DNA of 64,000 nt from Sphingopyxis sp. YR583 (GCF_900108295.1 NZ_FNWK01000001.1:1364001-1428000), one strand, 5' to 3'. Positions 35,375 to 43,879 are shown, counted from the stretch's first letter. The notes: generated by a model not told the origin, from the sequence alone. Translations and numbers: made by a program.

Positions 35375-35851
35375 ATGACCGAAGAGAAGCAGGAAGATTT
35401 GCTGGCCTACACCGCCGATATTGTCGCGGCACATGTATCGAACAACAATGTTGCCATGGCCGACTTGCCCGAGCTGATTGCGCGCGTGCATGGCGCGCTC
35501 GCCGCTCTCGGTACCCCGGTCGAAGCGCCGGTCGAGAAGCAGGAGCCGGCGGTATCGATCCGCACGTCGGTGAAACCCGACTACATCGTCTGTCTCGAAG
35601 ACGGCAAGAAACTCAAGATGCTGCGCCGCTATCTGATGACGAACTATGGCATGACCCCGGACGACTATCGCGCCAAATGGGGCCTGCCCAAGGATTACCC
35701 GATGGTTGCGCCCAATTACGCCGAGACGCGACGCGCGCTCGCCAAGGAAATCGGTCTCGGCTCGAAGGGCCGGGGCGGCGGCCGTAAGCCCGCCGCCGCC
35801 AAGGCAGCAGCGGCGCCCGCGCGGCGCGGGCGTCCCAAGACGGCGGCCTGA
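35375..35851 (+). CDS. MucR/Ros-family transcriptional regulator
   Basis: The product has 158 residues. The family core is present: YIVCLEDGKKLKMLRRYLMT, GMTPDDYRAKWGLPKDYPM and VAPNYAETRRALAKEIGLG, followed by a lysine/alanine-rich tail. MucR proteins are H-NS-like global regulators. In this copy the zinc-ligand pattern is C73-x2-D76 with Tyr86 and Asn90 where classical members have two histidines, so metal binding may be lost. The start ATG follows AAAAGGAGA. Confidence 0.85.
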   Translation: MTEEKQEDLLAYTADIVAAHVSNNNVAMADLPELIARVHGALAALGTPVEAPVEKQEPAVSIRTSVKPDYIVCLEDGKKLKMLRRYLMTNYGMTPDDYRAKWGLPKDYPMVAPNYAETRRALAKEIGLGSKGRGGGRKPAAAKAAAAPARRGRPKTAA

Positions 35852-35934
35852 TCGCTATTGCCGCTCTTCTTCCGGGCTGAATGCCGGTCCCGCCGTCAGG
35901 TGCGGTAACCGGCGGTCCTGAAAGCGGCGAATGA

Positions 35935-35967
35935 ATAAGGGCAGCGGCTTTTCGCCGCTGCCCTTAT
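35935..35967. other. 14-bp perfect hairpin after mucR
   Basis: ATAAGGGCAGCGGC (35935-35948) and its exact complement (35954-35967) enclose TTTTC. It has no adjacent T-tract on the plus strand. It lies 84 bases after the mucR stop and probably terminates or insulates transcription. Confidence 0.6.
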
Positions 35968-36037
35968 GCTCTATGATCTGAACCGCGCTGCGGTGGTTGG
36001 TGGAAGCGCGTCCTTTCCCTCTGGATGGACGACGCCT

Positions 36038-36331
36038 ATGCTCCTGCTTTTTCCGCTCGGCCTCTTCAGCCTGGCTTTCCTCTTCTATCTGTTGCTCGCG
36101 GCCTCCGCCCGCGCGCTTCCGCTCGGCTGCGGCCTCGCTGGCGGACTCGCCGCCTCGGCGGCGGGCGTTTCTCCGGGCTGGGCGATGTTCGCGGGTGTGA
36201 TCGCACTCGTCGGCGCCGAAACCCTTCTGGTTCGCGGGGGCCAGGAATGGCGTGCCGGTCCGGCCCGGCGTCTGTTCGCTTCGCCGATCGTCGCGCCTGC
36301 CCGGGAAGCCGGGCGGGCTTTTCCATTCTAG
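36038..36331 (+). CDS. Small hypothetical membrane protein
   Basis: The product has 97 residues from ATG at 36038; the frame is open from 35966 but would start in the hairpin. The N-terminal segment LLLFPLGLFSLAFLFYLLLA and a second, MFAGVIALVGAETLLV, are good membrane spans, followed by an arginine-rich tail. No family is recognised. The codon pattern is compatible with coding, but an antisense frame is also open here. Confidence 0.45.
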   Translation: MLLLFPLGLFSLAFLFYLLLAASARALPLGCGLAGGLAASAAGVSPGWAMFAGVIALVGAETLLVRGGQEWRAGPARRLFASPIVAPAREAGRAFPF

Positions 36332-36448
36332 GTCAATGCCTTGAAGGCGCAATGGCGGCCTCGCTTATGGCGCGATAAGCGCCCGCTTGATTGCCTATGC
36401 CGCCGCATATGTAGATAATCCTCCCCGACAGATGACGGGAGAGCAGCT

Positions 36449-37268
36449 GTGCCGGGCTATCAGAATTTTTGCCTTCCAGCGCCCTATGACGCCTGCCGCG
36501 CGCTCGACGCGCGCGGCTTTGCGTGGGAGTGGCTGCGGCGCAATCCGGACTTTCGGGCCTTATGGTCGGACGCCTCGCGCGGTGCCCGGCAGGCGAGCGC
36601 CGACGCGCTCGCGACTGTCGCCCGCTCGCGGCGGCCGCTCGTCCGCATCGGTCTTCATCCCCTGGCACGGAGGTTGGCCTCTTGGGGGCTCACCTTTCGC
36701 GCCGCCGCTGGACATATCGGCGACGGCCATGCCGCCGGTCGGCTGGCTCCCCGAAATCGATGCCACGATGCTGACCATCGTCCGTCCCGCACCATGGGCG
36801 CGGCGCGTCGATGATCTGGCCTTCCTGCCTGAGCGCTGGGGAGAGCGGGTCATCCGGATCGCGGCGCCGGGCGGCGTGACATGGCTCATTCGGCGGGGCC
36901 ATGCACCCGAGCTGGCGCTCTGGGTGCCGGAAGGCCTCGCGCCGCGACGCGGTGGTGCCTTCGGCCTCTATCTTCATCCCGATCGCCGGTTCGCGGATCG
37001 CGTGGCGGCGATTGCCCTGTTCCACCGCGCGATCGGCTTGGGCACGCCGCTCCGCGCGTCGCCTTTCCGCCATGCGGCGCGTCACGCCGCCATGCTATAT
37101 ATCCACGATGCGCGTACGGACGGCGTGTCGCTGCGCGACATCGCCGCCATCCTTTGCGGCGAGCTGCCGCCAGACTGGCGGGCCAGCTCGGTCCGTTCGG
37201 ACCTGCGCCGCCTCACCGATCTCGCTCAGCGCCTCGTCGCGGGCGGCTATAAAGCCCTCCCTCGCTGA
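36449..37268 (+). pseudogene. DUF2285-domain regulator-like gene, frameshifted
   Basis: The 5' part reads from GTG at 36449 (GGGAGAG upstream): YDACRALDARGFAWEWLRRN, the N-terminal (DUF6499-like) module of mobile-element DUF2285 proteins, up to ASWGLTF near 36697. The rest continues one base later in another frame: PFAPPLDISATAMPPVGWLP, then AAPGGVTWLIRRG and the DUF2285 region RHAAMLYIHDARTDGVSLRD to the stop at 37268. A single extra base in the GGGGG or TTT run around 36684-36697 explains the split. Either the gene is broken or translation shifts +1 there. Intact relatives sit beside AlpA-like HTH and TraF in related elements. Confidence 0.7.
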
Positions 37269-37330
37269 ACGCGGCAGGCGGACGTCGGTCCGCCTATGCC
37301 CCACCCCCTCGGGGCTACTGTGTCGGCGAT

Positions 37331-37364
37331 GTGGCCGGAGACGATCCCCCCTGTCTCCGGCCAC
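37331..37364. other. 12-bp perfect inverted repeat before the AlpA/traF block
   Basis: GTGGCCGGAGAC (37331-37342) pairs with GTCTCCGGCCAC (37353-37364) around a 10-base C-rich loop. It lies 63 bases after the DUF2285 stop, and no T-tract follows. It is a possible terminator remnant or operator. Confidence 0.5.
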
Positions 37365-37476
37365 CCCTTCCCGTCCTTCGGCGCCGATGATCGCCGCGTC
37401 CCGCCCGGCCTGACCCTCTTCAATCGGTTCGGCCGCGCCGGGCGGGCGCTCACCCGAAGTCCCGCGAGGAGGCGAT

Positions 37477-37746
37477 ATGCCCGATATCATCAAGGATACC
37501 CGCTATCTGCGCACCAAGGAGGCCGCCCATTATGTCGGTCTCTCGGCGCGCACACTTGAAAAGCACCGAACCTATGGCACCGGTCCCGCCTATCGGAAGG
37601 TCGGCGGGCGCGTGATCTACAGTCTTGAGGATTTGCGCGCCTGGGCCGATCGCGGCGCCTGCGCCTCGACCTCCGATCCCAACAATCTGGCCGTGCCGCC
37701 CGCGATCCGCCGCTCGGACGACCCCGCATCCGGAGGCGGGCGATGA
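37477..37746 (+). CDS. AlpA/excisionase-like helix-turn-helix protein
   Basis: The product has 89 residues. YLRTKEAAHYVGLSARTLEK and GPAYRKVGGRVIYSLEDLRA are the winged-HTH (MerR/excisionase fold) pattern. It is typical of small regulators or excision factors in ICEs. ATG follows CGAGGAGGCGAT. Its stop overlaps the traF start (ATGA). Confidence 0.82.
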   Translation: MPDIIKDTRYLRTKEAAHYVGLSARTLEKHRTYGTGPAYRKVGGRVIYSLEDLRAWADRGACASTSDPNNLAVPPAIRRSDDPASGGGR

Positions 37747-38315
37747 CGCGCCGCGACAAGGACGAGACGCCGCGCAAATCGCCCTGGACCGACATGCCCG
37801 GCGAGCGCCGCGCGCGGCGCCGCCGTCTCGGTACCATCGCCGGCGCTGGACTCGCGCTCGCGACGCTCCCGCTCATCTTCGAGCCGTCGATCCGGCTCCT
37901 CTGGAATGCGTCGCCGAGCGTGCCGGTCGGTCTCTATCATGTCGCCCGCGCCGAGCCGCGCGTTGGCGATCTGGTCGTGGTGCGGCCTCCTGAGTCCGTC
38001 GAGCGCCTCGCGGTGCTTCGGCGCTATCTCGGTCCCGGCGTGCCGCTCCTCAAGCCTATCGTGGCGACGGCGGGGGCCGAGGTCTGCCGCTATGGCGGCC
38101 GCGTCGAGATCGACGGAGAGCCCGCCGCCTTCGCGCTCGTCGCCGACCGGCTCGGCCGTCCGCTGCCGGGCTGGTCGGGATGCCGCACCCTTCGGCAGGG
38201 CGAATATTTCCTGCTCGCGCCCGCGACCCTGACCTCGTTCGACAGCCGCTATTTCGGGCCGGTTGACCGCGGCACGATTATCGGCCGTGCCACCCCTATA
38301 TGGACGGGATCGTGA
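37743..38315 (+). CDS. traF: Conjugative-transfer signal peptidase TraF (S26 family)
   Basis: The product has 190 residues. One membrane segment (about 30-48) is followed by the S26 catalytic Ser region NASPSVPVGLYHVARAEPRV and the Lys region around LRRYLGPGVPLLKPIVATAG. The C-terminal box is FLLAPATLTSFDSRYFGPVD. TraF matures (and in IncP cyclises) the pilin TrbC. The stop overlaps the following transglycosylase start. Confidence 0.88.
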   Translation: MTRRDKDETPRKSPWTDMPGERRARRRRLGTIAGAGLALATLPLIFEPSIRLLWNASPSVPVGLYHVARAEPRVGDLVVVRPPESVERLAVLRRYLGPGVPLLKPIVATAGAEVCRYGGRVEIDGEPAAFALVADRLGRPLPGWSGCRTLRQGEYFLLAPATLTSFDSRYFGPVDRGTIIGRATPIWTGS

Positions 38316-38998
38316 TGCGCCGCGCGCGCTTCGCGCTGCTTGCTGGCGGTCTCGTTGCGGTATGGTCTTCGACCGCTGTTTTCGCTTCACCCTCGCCCGT
38401 GGCCGCGTCAGCTTCGCTGTGCGCGCGCCATGCGGTTGAGGCGGCGCAGCGCTCGCAGCTCGCCGCAGAGACGATCCTCCGCGTCATGCATGTCGAAAGC
38501 CGGGGCCGACCCGACGCCCGGTCGCACAAGGGGGCTATGGGCTGCATGCAGATCATGCCTGCGACCTGGCGCTATCTCACCGGGAAACATGGGCTCGGTG
38601 CCGATCCGTGGGATCCGCGCATGAATATGATCGGCGGCGCGCTCTATCTCGCCGAGCTGGCCCGCCAGTTCGGATTTCCTGGTGCCTATTCGGCCTACAA
38701 TGCCGGGCCTGCACGCTACGCCCGGCATGTGGCGACCGGGGCGCCCTTGCCGCGCGAAACGCAGCTCTACACCGCCAGTCTAACAAGAGCGCCGCACGCG
38801 CCACGTTCGCCATCGGCTGCTGCCTCCCGCCAGCCTCGCGCCCGCTGGCAGGAAGCGACATTGTTCATGGCCGGTCGCGGGCGCGGCGTGAACGCATCGA
38901 CGGAGCGGGCGGCCGAAGTCGCTGCGTCGGCGGCGGGAATCTCCCTGTTCCCGCTCGCGAAAGCGTCGGAACCAAGCACCGGGAACAGCGAAAAATAA
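38315..38998 (+). CDS. Lytic transglycosylase (conjugation-associated, VirB1/TrbN type)
   Basis: The product has 227 residues with a signal peptide (about 1-21). The SLT domain includes LRVMHVESRGRPDARSHKGA (catalytic Glu in HVES), MGCMQIMPATWRYLTG and GAYSAYNAGPARYARHV. It opens peptidoglycan for the transfer channel. ATG at 38315 overlaps the traF stop as TGATG; an ATG at 38300 is also in frame but inside traF. The C-terminal 70 residues are low-complexity. Confidence 0.88.
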   Translation: MRRARFALLAGGLVAVWSSTAVFASPSPVAASASLCARHAVEAAQRSQLAAETILRVMHVESRGRPDARSHKGAMGCMQIMPATWRYLTGKHGLGADPWDPRMNMIGGALYLAELARQFGFPGAYSAYNAGPARYARHVATGAPLPRETQLYTASLTRAPHAPRSPSAAASRQPRARWQEATLFMAGRGRGVNASTERAAEVAASAAGISLFPLAKASEPSTGNSEK

Positions 38999-39116
38999 TC
39001 CGCTTGTCGGAGGTGCGGAACGACGCGGGCCGCACGTCTTACAAGCGGGCAGCGTGCGCTCGACCTGGCGCGCGCTGTTGCATCGTAGCGACCCACGATG
39101 CCTAAGCACAACTTCG

Positions 39117-39148
39117 ACCGGCGCCGCATTGCGGCGCCGGTCTTTTTT
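39117..39148 (+). terminator. Intrinsic terminator after the traF/transglycosylase operon
   Basis: ACCGGCGCCG (39117-39126) and CGGCGCCGGT (39132-39141) form a 10-bp stem followed by CTTTTTT. It lies about 120 bases beyond the transglycosylase stop. Confidence 0.8.
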
Positions 39149-39305
39149 ATGATGCCGGTATGCGCGGTCCTTGGCAGCAATATCGTTATCGATGGGTGCG
39201 GATTTGGTGCGGCCCGGCGTCTTAATGAGTGAAACATGGCAAGCCTCCCCGGTCTTGCCAGCTTTCATTGTGCGGCGTTCCTGGAAAGATACGTCTTCAC
39301 AATAT

Positions 39306-39348
39306 GGGATCGACAATGGCTTTCTTTGTTGCAGCCATTGTCGATCCC
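39306..39348. repeat. 16-bp perfect inverted repeat beyond traD
   Basis: GGGATCGACAATGGCT (39306-39321) is matched exactly by its complement at 39333-39348 around an 11-base T-rich loop. It ends 4 bases from the traD stop codon on the minus strand. It may terminate traC-traD, but no clear T-tract follows. Confidence 0.7.
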
Positions 39349-39352
39349 GCCT

Positions 39353-39631
39353 TCATCGCTCCGACACACCGATGCGAGATGATGCAATGTTGGCCTCGTC
39401 GGCTAATGCCCGTGCGCCGCTCCGGTGGAGGTCGGCCCTCAGCGCATCGCCATTCGGTTCTTGCAGCCGCGCTGCGATTTCCAGAAATGCACCATAGATT
39501 AGCGCGCGATCATCACCCGCGATTTGCGCGAGACCGGCTTTCATGACCAGCCCGCCCAGTTCGATCAACTGCCGTGTCCGGGCGCGCCGTGTCATGACCC
39601 GTGACCGATTGTCGGCGCGGGCCTTCGCCAA
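39353..39631 (-). CDS. traD: Conjugal transfer protein TraD (small, Ti type)
   Basis: The product has 92 residues if TTG at 39631 is used, or 80 from ATG at 39595. RTRQLIELGGLVMKAGLAQI is the core of the small TraD of Ti/Sphingomonas-type transfer regions, a relaxosome accessory distinct from the coupling protein. The exact start is unsettled; GGAG lies directly against the TTG. It follows traC by 10 bases on the same strand. Confidence 0.75.
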   Translation of the reverse strand: MAKARADNRSRVMTRRARTRQLIELGGLVMKAGLAQIAGDDRALIYGAFLEIAARLQEPNGDALRADLHRSGARALADEANIASSRIGVSER

Positions 39632-39641
39632 CTCCGCACGG

Positions 39642-39938
39642 TTACGTGCCTGCTCCAGACGGCGTGCCGCCAGCGACAGGCGCAGTATCGCGGCTCGCCC
39701 GTTTCCGCTCGCGAGCGCGAAAAAATTCGGCGCCGCGTTTGCTCCATTCTGCGGTGACCGCCTTGTCCTTGGTCGCCACGGCGGCGAGCAGCGCGCCCGC
39801 TAGCAGTTCGGGATCAAGCGTGTCGGCACCGGTCGTTTCGACGAGTTCACCAAATTGCTGGACCTTGCGCTGCTTCAGCAATTTGGCGCGGTCGCTGAGA
39901 GCCTTCAGCTCGGCATCGAAATCTCGCATCTTGGCCAT
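39642..39938 (-). CDS. traC: Conjugal transfer protein TraC (small, Ti type)
   Basis: The product has 98 residues. It starts MAKMRDFDAELKALSDRAKL and continues VQQFGELVETTGADTLDPEL and KRGAEFFRARERKRA. This is the small DNA-transfer-region TraC family with a helical N-terminus. It probably binds near oriT with TraD. ATG at 39938 follows GGAG. The frame is open further upstream, but that part is non-coding. Confidence 0.8.
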   Translation of the reverse strand: MAKMRDFDAELKALSDRAKLLKQRKVQQFGELVETTGADTLDPELLAGALLAAVATKDKAVTAEWSKRGAEFFRARERKRASRDTAPVAGGTPSGAGT

Positions 39939-40085
39939 GATGTAACTCCGTCGAACGCTCCACCGTCGCTGACATGGGCGCCTTCCGAGCTCGATCAAGG
40001 TGCAATAAATTCGATGCGTAATCCGGCGTATAACGGGCGGCGCAAATGTCTGACGCGCAGCTTGCGTCGGCTCGGAATGCACGAA

Positions 40086-41282
40086 TTATTTGACGAGAAG
40101 CCGTGACAATATGGCCTGCAATCCGATGTCCTGCGGCCCTTCCTCCTTTACCACGCCGTCTGGCGCAGGCCGGAAGATCGAAGCCAACATAATGGCCCGA
40201 TCGGTTTCCGCCATATTGCCGTTTTCGTTCATCGCGAGATAGGCTTGTGTCATGATTGCGCGCTCTTTGGCATCGACACGCAGATGATGTTCACTGAGCC
40301 AGAGCTTGACCACAAGGCGCCCGATCCAGAACACCAGCGTCGTGATCGCGAGCAACGCACCACTCGTGATCAGATAAACGGGAGTTCGGTCGACCCCCGC
40401 CTCGAGGGATAGGATGATCGTCGCAGCGAGATATCCCGCCCCACCGATTATGATCGCTGCCGCCAGGAAATAACCGACGGTGACCTTCAGCAAGAGACGC
40501 TCGGCGGCCCCATGGTCGGCAGATTTGGCTTTCCAATAATCCACCGGTGCGGCCAGTTCCATCTGCGTCCGAAATCGATCTTCCGTCTCCGTGATCCGCG
40601 CGATCGCCGCTTGGGATGTTGTCGCGAAATGATCGATTATCGCGTCAGACTTGCTTTGTGCGGCGCGGCGCAGACGGTGCACCACTCCGCGCACGCGCCG
40701 CGCCCGCGAAGCCTCGCGATCGCGCTTTTGCTGTTCCAGCTCGCGCACCCGATTTTCCATGCGGGTGATTGCCGAGCGATAATTGGTGCGCTCCTGTTCC
40801 AACTGCTGGATCAACCCGGTCGGCTCGATCGCACCCGGGTCGGCTGCGAGAAGCATGCCGCGCAGGGTGGTAGGATCCGCCATGAATTGCTGCCATTCTC
40901 CCGGCGAGCGCAAATAGCGATAGGCTATACGCGCTTCGGCAATCCCGACTCTCTCCTTAATTGAAAGGACGCGCCGACCCCTGGCCGAAGCACTGACGAA
41001 CAGATTGGTCTCGGAGCCCGGCAGGTGATTGTTCTGCCAAGTCCGCAGGCTCGCCAGACCCTGTTCACTCATGTCGTCAACAATCGTGCCCCCGCCGCTG
41101 AAAGCCTTGTAGATGGTTCGGAGTTCCGGCGGCGTCGATTGCAAATACTCGCCGGCTTCATCGAGCCAGAGCCAGTTCCAAAGAGCGTGCTCCTCGTGAA
41201 ACCAGCGTGAGAATTGCTGACGGCTCATGAATATCAGCGGGTCTTGGCCGCTCAGATTTACCGTAAAAAATGGCTCGCTCAT
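40086..41282 (-). CDS. DUF6161-like coiled-coil membrane protein
   Basis: The product has 398 residues. The N-terminal soluble part is followed by a long charged coiled coil (about 165-205: LEQERTNYRSAITRMENRVR, ELEQQKRDREASRARR). YWKAKSADHGAAERLLLKVT then leads into two membrane segments (about 275-300 and 310-335), and a short C-terminal domain rich in Met/Ala ends the protein. I recognise the YWK-K--H pattern with paired membrane spans as DUF6161, with moderate confidence. Its place between traC and the relaxase gene is unusual, since these are normally divergent neighbours around oriT. Function unknown; an entry-exclusion, immunity or defence role would fit a mobile element but is not shown. 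ATG at 41282 follows GGCGAGG. Confidence 0.55.
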   Translation of the reverse strand: MSEPFFTVNLSGQDPLIFMSRQQFSRWFHEEHALWNWLWLDEAGEYLQSTPPELRTIYKAFSGGGTIVDDMSEQGLASLRTWQNNHLPGSETNLFVSASARGRRVLSIKERVGIAEARIAYRYLRSPGEWQQFMADPTTLRGMLLAADPGAIEPTGLIQQLEQERTNYRSAITRMENRVRELEQQKRDREASRARRVRGVVHRLRRAAQSKSDAIIDHFATTSQAAIARITETEDRFRTQMELAAPVDYWKAKSADHGAAERLLLKVTVGYFLAAAIIIGGAGYLAATIILSLEAGVDRTPVYLITSGALLAITTLVFWIGRLVVKLWLSEHHLRVDAKERAIMTQAYLAMNENGNMAETDRAIMLASIFRPAPDGVVKEEGPQDIGLQAILSRLLVK

Positions 41283-41382
41283 CGATCCTCGCCCCTGCCG
41301 TGCCCACGGCTTGTGACGCGGATATAGGATGGTGCGGCGGGATTCCAAACAACCGGCGCTGCGCCGAAACAGGAAGGGGGAA

Positions 41383-41449
41383 GAGCGTAGGAGAGCGCGC
41401 TTATACGTCGTGCCGACGTCGCGACGCATGGTGTAGATGGATTGCCGTC
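41383..41449. other. Candidate oriT core upstream of traA
   Basis: The segment upstream of the relaxase start contains GCGCGCTTATACGTCG (41395-41410), overlapping the inverted repeat ACGTCG-TGC-CGACGT (41405-41419) and a further GACGTC/GCGACGC run. The TATACGTC next to a GC-rich run recalls the nick regions of Ti-type oriTs as I remember them. In related elements oriT lies between traC and traA, which agrees with this position. Confidence 0.4.
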
Positions 41450-43879
41450 ATGGCGATCTATCATTTCTCGGCCAAGATCATCTCCCGCGCCGCGGGCCGC
41501 AGCGCCGTGGCGGCTGCGGCCTATCGCGCGGCCGAACGCCTGCACGACGAACGGCTGGGCCGGAGCCACGACTTTTCGAACAAAGCCGGCGTCGTGCACA
41601 GCGAAGTGATGCTGCCCGAGGGCGCGCCCGAGCGCCTGTCGGATCGCGCAACGCTCTGGAACGAGGTCGAGGCGGCCGAAAAGCGCAAGGATGCTCAGCT
41701 TGCCCGCGAAGTGGAATTCGCGATCCCGCGCGAGATGGCCAAGGAACAGGGCGTCGCGCTCGCCCGCGATTTCGTCGAGCGCGAGTTCGTCGCGCGCGGC
41801 ATGATCGCCGATCTCAATGTTCATTGGGATATCGGCGCTGATGGCGAGGCGAAGCCACATGCGCATGTCATGCTGTCGCTGCGCTCAGTGGACGGCGGTG
41901 GGTTTGGCTCAAAGGTGCGCGACTGGAATGCGACCGCGTCGCTTCAGCATTGGCGCGGGGCATGGGCGAGCCACGTCAACGAGCGATGCGCTGATCTCGG
42001 GATCGACGCGCGCATCGATCATCGCAGCTATGCCGCGCAAGGCATCGATCTTGAACCGCAGCACAAGATCGGTGCAGCGGCGATGCGGCGTGAAGCCAAG
42101 GGCGAGGCGAGTGAACGCAAAGAGGATCATCGCGCGATCGCGCGCGCGAACGGAGAGGCTATCGTGGCTGATCCGCGGATCGGTCTTGATGCGTTGACAC
42201 GTTGTCAGGCGACCATCACGCACCGCGATCTTGCGAAGTTCGCGCATCGGCATTCGGACAGCACCGAGCAATATGCAGCGGTGCTGTCGGCGATGCGCAG
42301 TTCGGACTATCTGGTTGCGCTTGGGCGCGACGCCCGCGGCGAGGATCGCTTCACCACGACTTCGATGCTCCGCGCCGAAGTCGCGCTGGCGCGTCATGCC
42401 GATGCACTGGTGTCTTCACGGCACGGCGTTGCGGCCGATGGTGTGCGCCGCGCCTGTGCCAATGCCGCGAAACGCGAGCTGGAGCTTGGCGGCGAGCAGC
42501 TGCACGCGCTCGACCATGTGACCCGGAGCGAAGGTCTGTCGCTGGTCGTCGGCTACGCTGGGTCGGGGAAGTCGGCGATGCTGGGCGTAGCGCGCGATGC
42601 TTGGGAGGCGATGGGTTACCGCGTGCGCGGCGCGGCGCTGTCGGGGATCGCGGCGGAAAATCTCGAAGCGGGATCCGGAATATCGTCGCGCACGATCGCG
42701 AGCCTGGAACATGGCTGGGCGAAGAACTTCGAGAGGCTCGAACGACATGATGTGCTGGTCGTCGACGAGGCGGCGATGATCGGCACGCGCCAGCTTGGAC
42801 GCGTGCTAGCCGAAGCGAAGAGTGCGGGCGCCAAGGTCGTGCTTGTCGGTGACGTCCAGCAACTTCAGGCGATCGAGGCAGGCGCCGCGTTCCGGATGCT
42901 CGCCGAGCGTCATGGTGCCGCCGAGATCGGCGAAATCCGGCGCCAGCAATCGGAGTGGATGCGCGAGGCGACGCGCGCTCTCGCAACCGGGCGGACGGGC
43001 GAGGCGTTCGCCCGCTATCGGGACGCTGGCATGGTAGTCGCCGCAGACACGCGCGACGCGGCGCGCGCCGAGTTGATCGCGCGCTGGGATAGCGAACGGC
43101 GATTGGAACCTGCCGCGTCGCGCATCATTCTTACTCATCTCAACAAGGAGGTTCATATGCTCAACGACGCGGCCCGCGAAACGCGGCGGGCATCGGGCGA
43201 GATTGGAGCCGATGTCATTGTGCAGACCGAGCGGGGCGAGCGAGCCTTCGGTGCCGAGGACCGGATATTGTTCCTTCGCAACGATCGGGGTCTCGGAGTG
43301 AAGAACGGGACGCTCGGCACCGTCGAGCAAGCCACGGCCGAAAGGCTGAATGTGCGGCTCGACGACGGGCGCCACGTTGATGTCGATCTTAAATCCTATG
43401 GCCATGTCGATCATGGCTATGCGGTCACCGTTCACAAAGCGCAGGGGATGACGGTCGATCATACGCATCTTCTCGCGACGCCGGGACTCGATGCGCACGG
43501 CACCTATGTGGGGCTCAGCCGTCACCGCGATGCGACTGCCGTTCATTATGGGCGCGATGATTTTGCCGATGATGCAGCGCTGCGGCGTGCCCTGTCGCGC
43601 GAGCGACCGAAGGATATGGCGCTCGATTATCGAGGAGGTCATTCGGGCCGCGCCGAAATCGCCACGAAAACCTGCCCGCACGGCGTCGCAATCGAATCGG
43701 CGGGGTCAACCTTGTCGCAACCGCAAACGCTCGCTGACAAGCTCCGTGCGATGGTTCGAGCTCGGGTAGATGCGCCGAAACCTACCCCGGAATCGATGCG
43801 CCAAGCCATATCGCAGACTGCGGATACGAAAATTGACCAGGGGTTGAAGTCAGGTCGCGATCACGATGCCGGACGATAA
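41450..43879 (+). CDS. traA: Ti-type conjugative relaxase TraA (MobA/MobL relaxase + helicase)
   Basis: The product has 809 residues. The N-terminal relaxase domain begins AIYHFSAKIISRAAGRSAVA, with candidate catalytic tyrosines in AAYRAAERLHDE and the metal-binding KPHAHVMLSLR near residues 136-146. A RecD/TrwC-like helicase follows: GYAGSGKSAM (Walker A, about 368), VVDEAAMIG (Walker B), VLVGDVQQLQAIEAG and GYAVTVHKAQGMTVDH. It nicks oriT and unwinds the transferred strand. It is shorter than the roughly 1000-residue Ti-plasmid TraA, mainly at the C-terminus. ATG at 41450 is chosen because homology starts there. Confidence 0.9.
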   Translation: MAIYHFSAKIISRAAGRSAVAAAAYRAAERLHDERLGRSHDFSNKAGVVHSEVMLPEGAPERLSDRATLWNEVEAAEKRKDAQLAREVEFAIPREMAKEQGVALARDFVEREFVARGMIADLNVHWDIGADGEAKPHAHVMLSLRSVDGGGFGSKVRDWNATASLQHWRGAWASHVNERCADLGIDARIDHRSYAAQGIDLEPQHKIGAAAMRREAKGEASERKEDHRAIARANGEAIVADPRIGLDALTRCQATITHRDLAKFAHRHSDSTEQYAAVLSAMRSSDYLVALGRDARGEDRFTTTSMLRAEVALARHADALVSSRHGVAADGVRRACANAAKRELELGGEQLHALDHVTRSEGLSLVVGYAGSGKSAMLGVARDAWEAMGYRVRGAALSGIAAENLEAGSGISSRTIASLEHGWAKNFERLERHDVLVVDEAAMIGTRQLGRVLAEAKSAGAKVVLVGDVQQLQAIEAGAAFRMLAERHGAAEIGEIRRQQSEWMREATRALATGRTGEAFARYRDAGMVVAADTRDAARAELIARWDSERRLEPAASRIILTHLNKEVHMLNDAARETRRASGEIGADVIVQTERGERAFGAEDRILFLRNDRGLGVKNGTLGTVEQATAERLNVRLDDGRHVDVDLKSYGHVDHGYAVTVHKAQGMTVDHTHLLATPGLDAHGTYVGLSRHRDATAVHYGRDDFADDAALRRALSRERPKDMALDYRGGHSGRAEIATKTCPHGVAIESAGSTLSQPQTLADKLRAMVRARVDAPKPTPESMRQAISQTADTKIDQGLKSGRDHDAGR

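Larger units (their letters stand above)
38999..39352. other. 354-base interval with two strong hairpins between tra gene blocks
   Basis: No convincing gene is seen. A rho-independent terminator lies at 39117-39148, and a separate 16-bp perfect inverted repeat lies at 39306-39348, just after the traD stop on the other strand. Confidence 0.6.

Noticed and set aside
33466..35376. 636-codon minus-strand frame opposite the parB-like gene
   Set aside because: Antisense shadow; the plus strand has ParB motifs and a good ribosome site.
35855..36352. Minus-strand 165-codon frame opposite the small membrane protein
   Set aside because: Arg/Glu-rich shadow-like composition. The plus-strand frame has two good membrane spans, but neither is certain.
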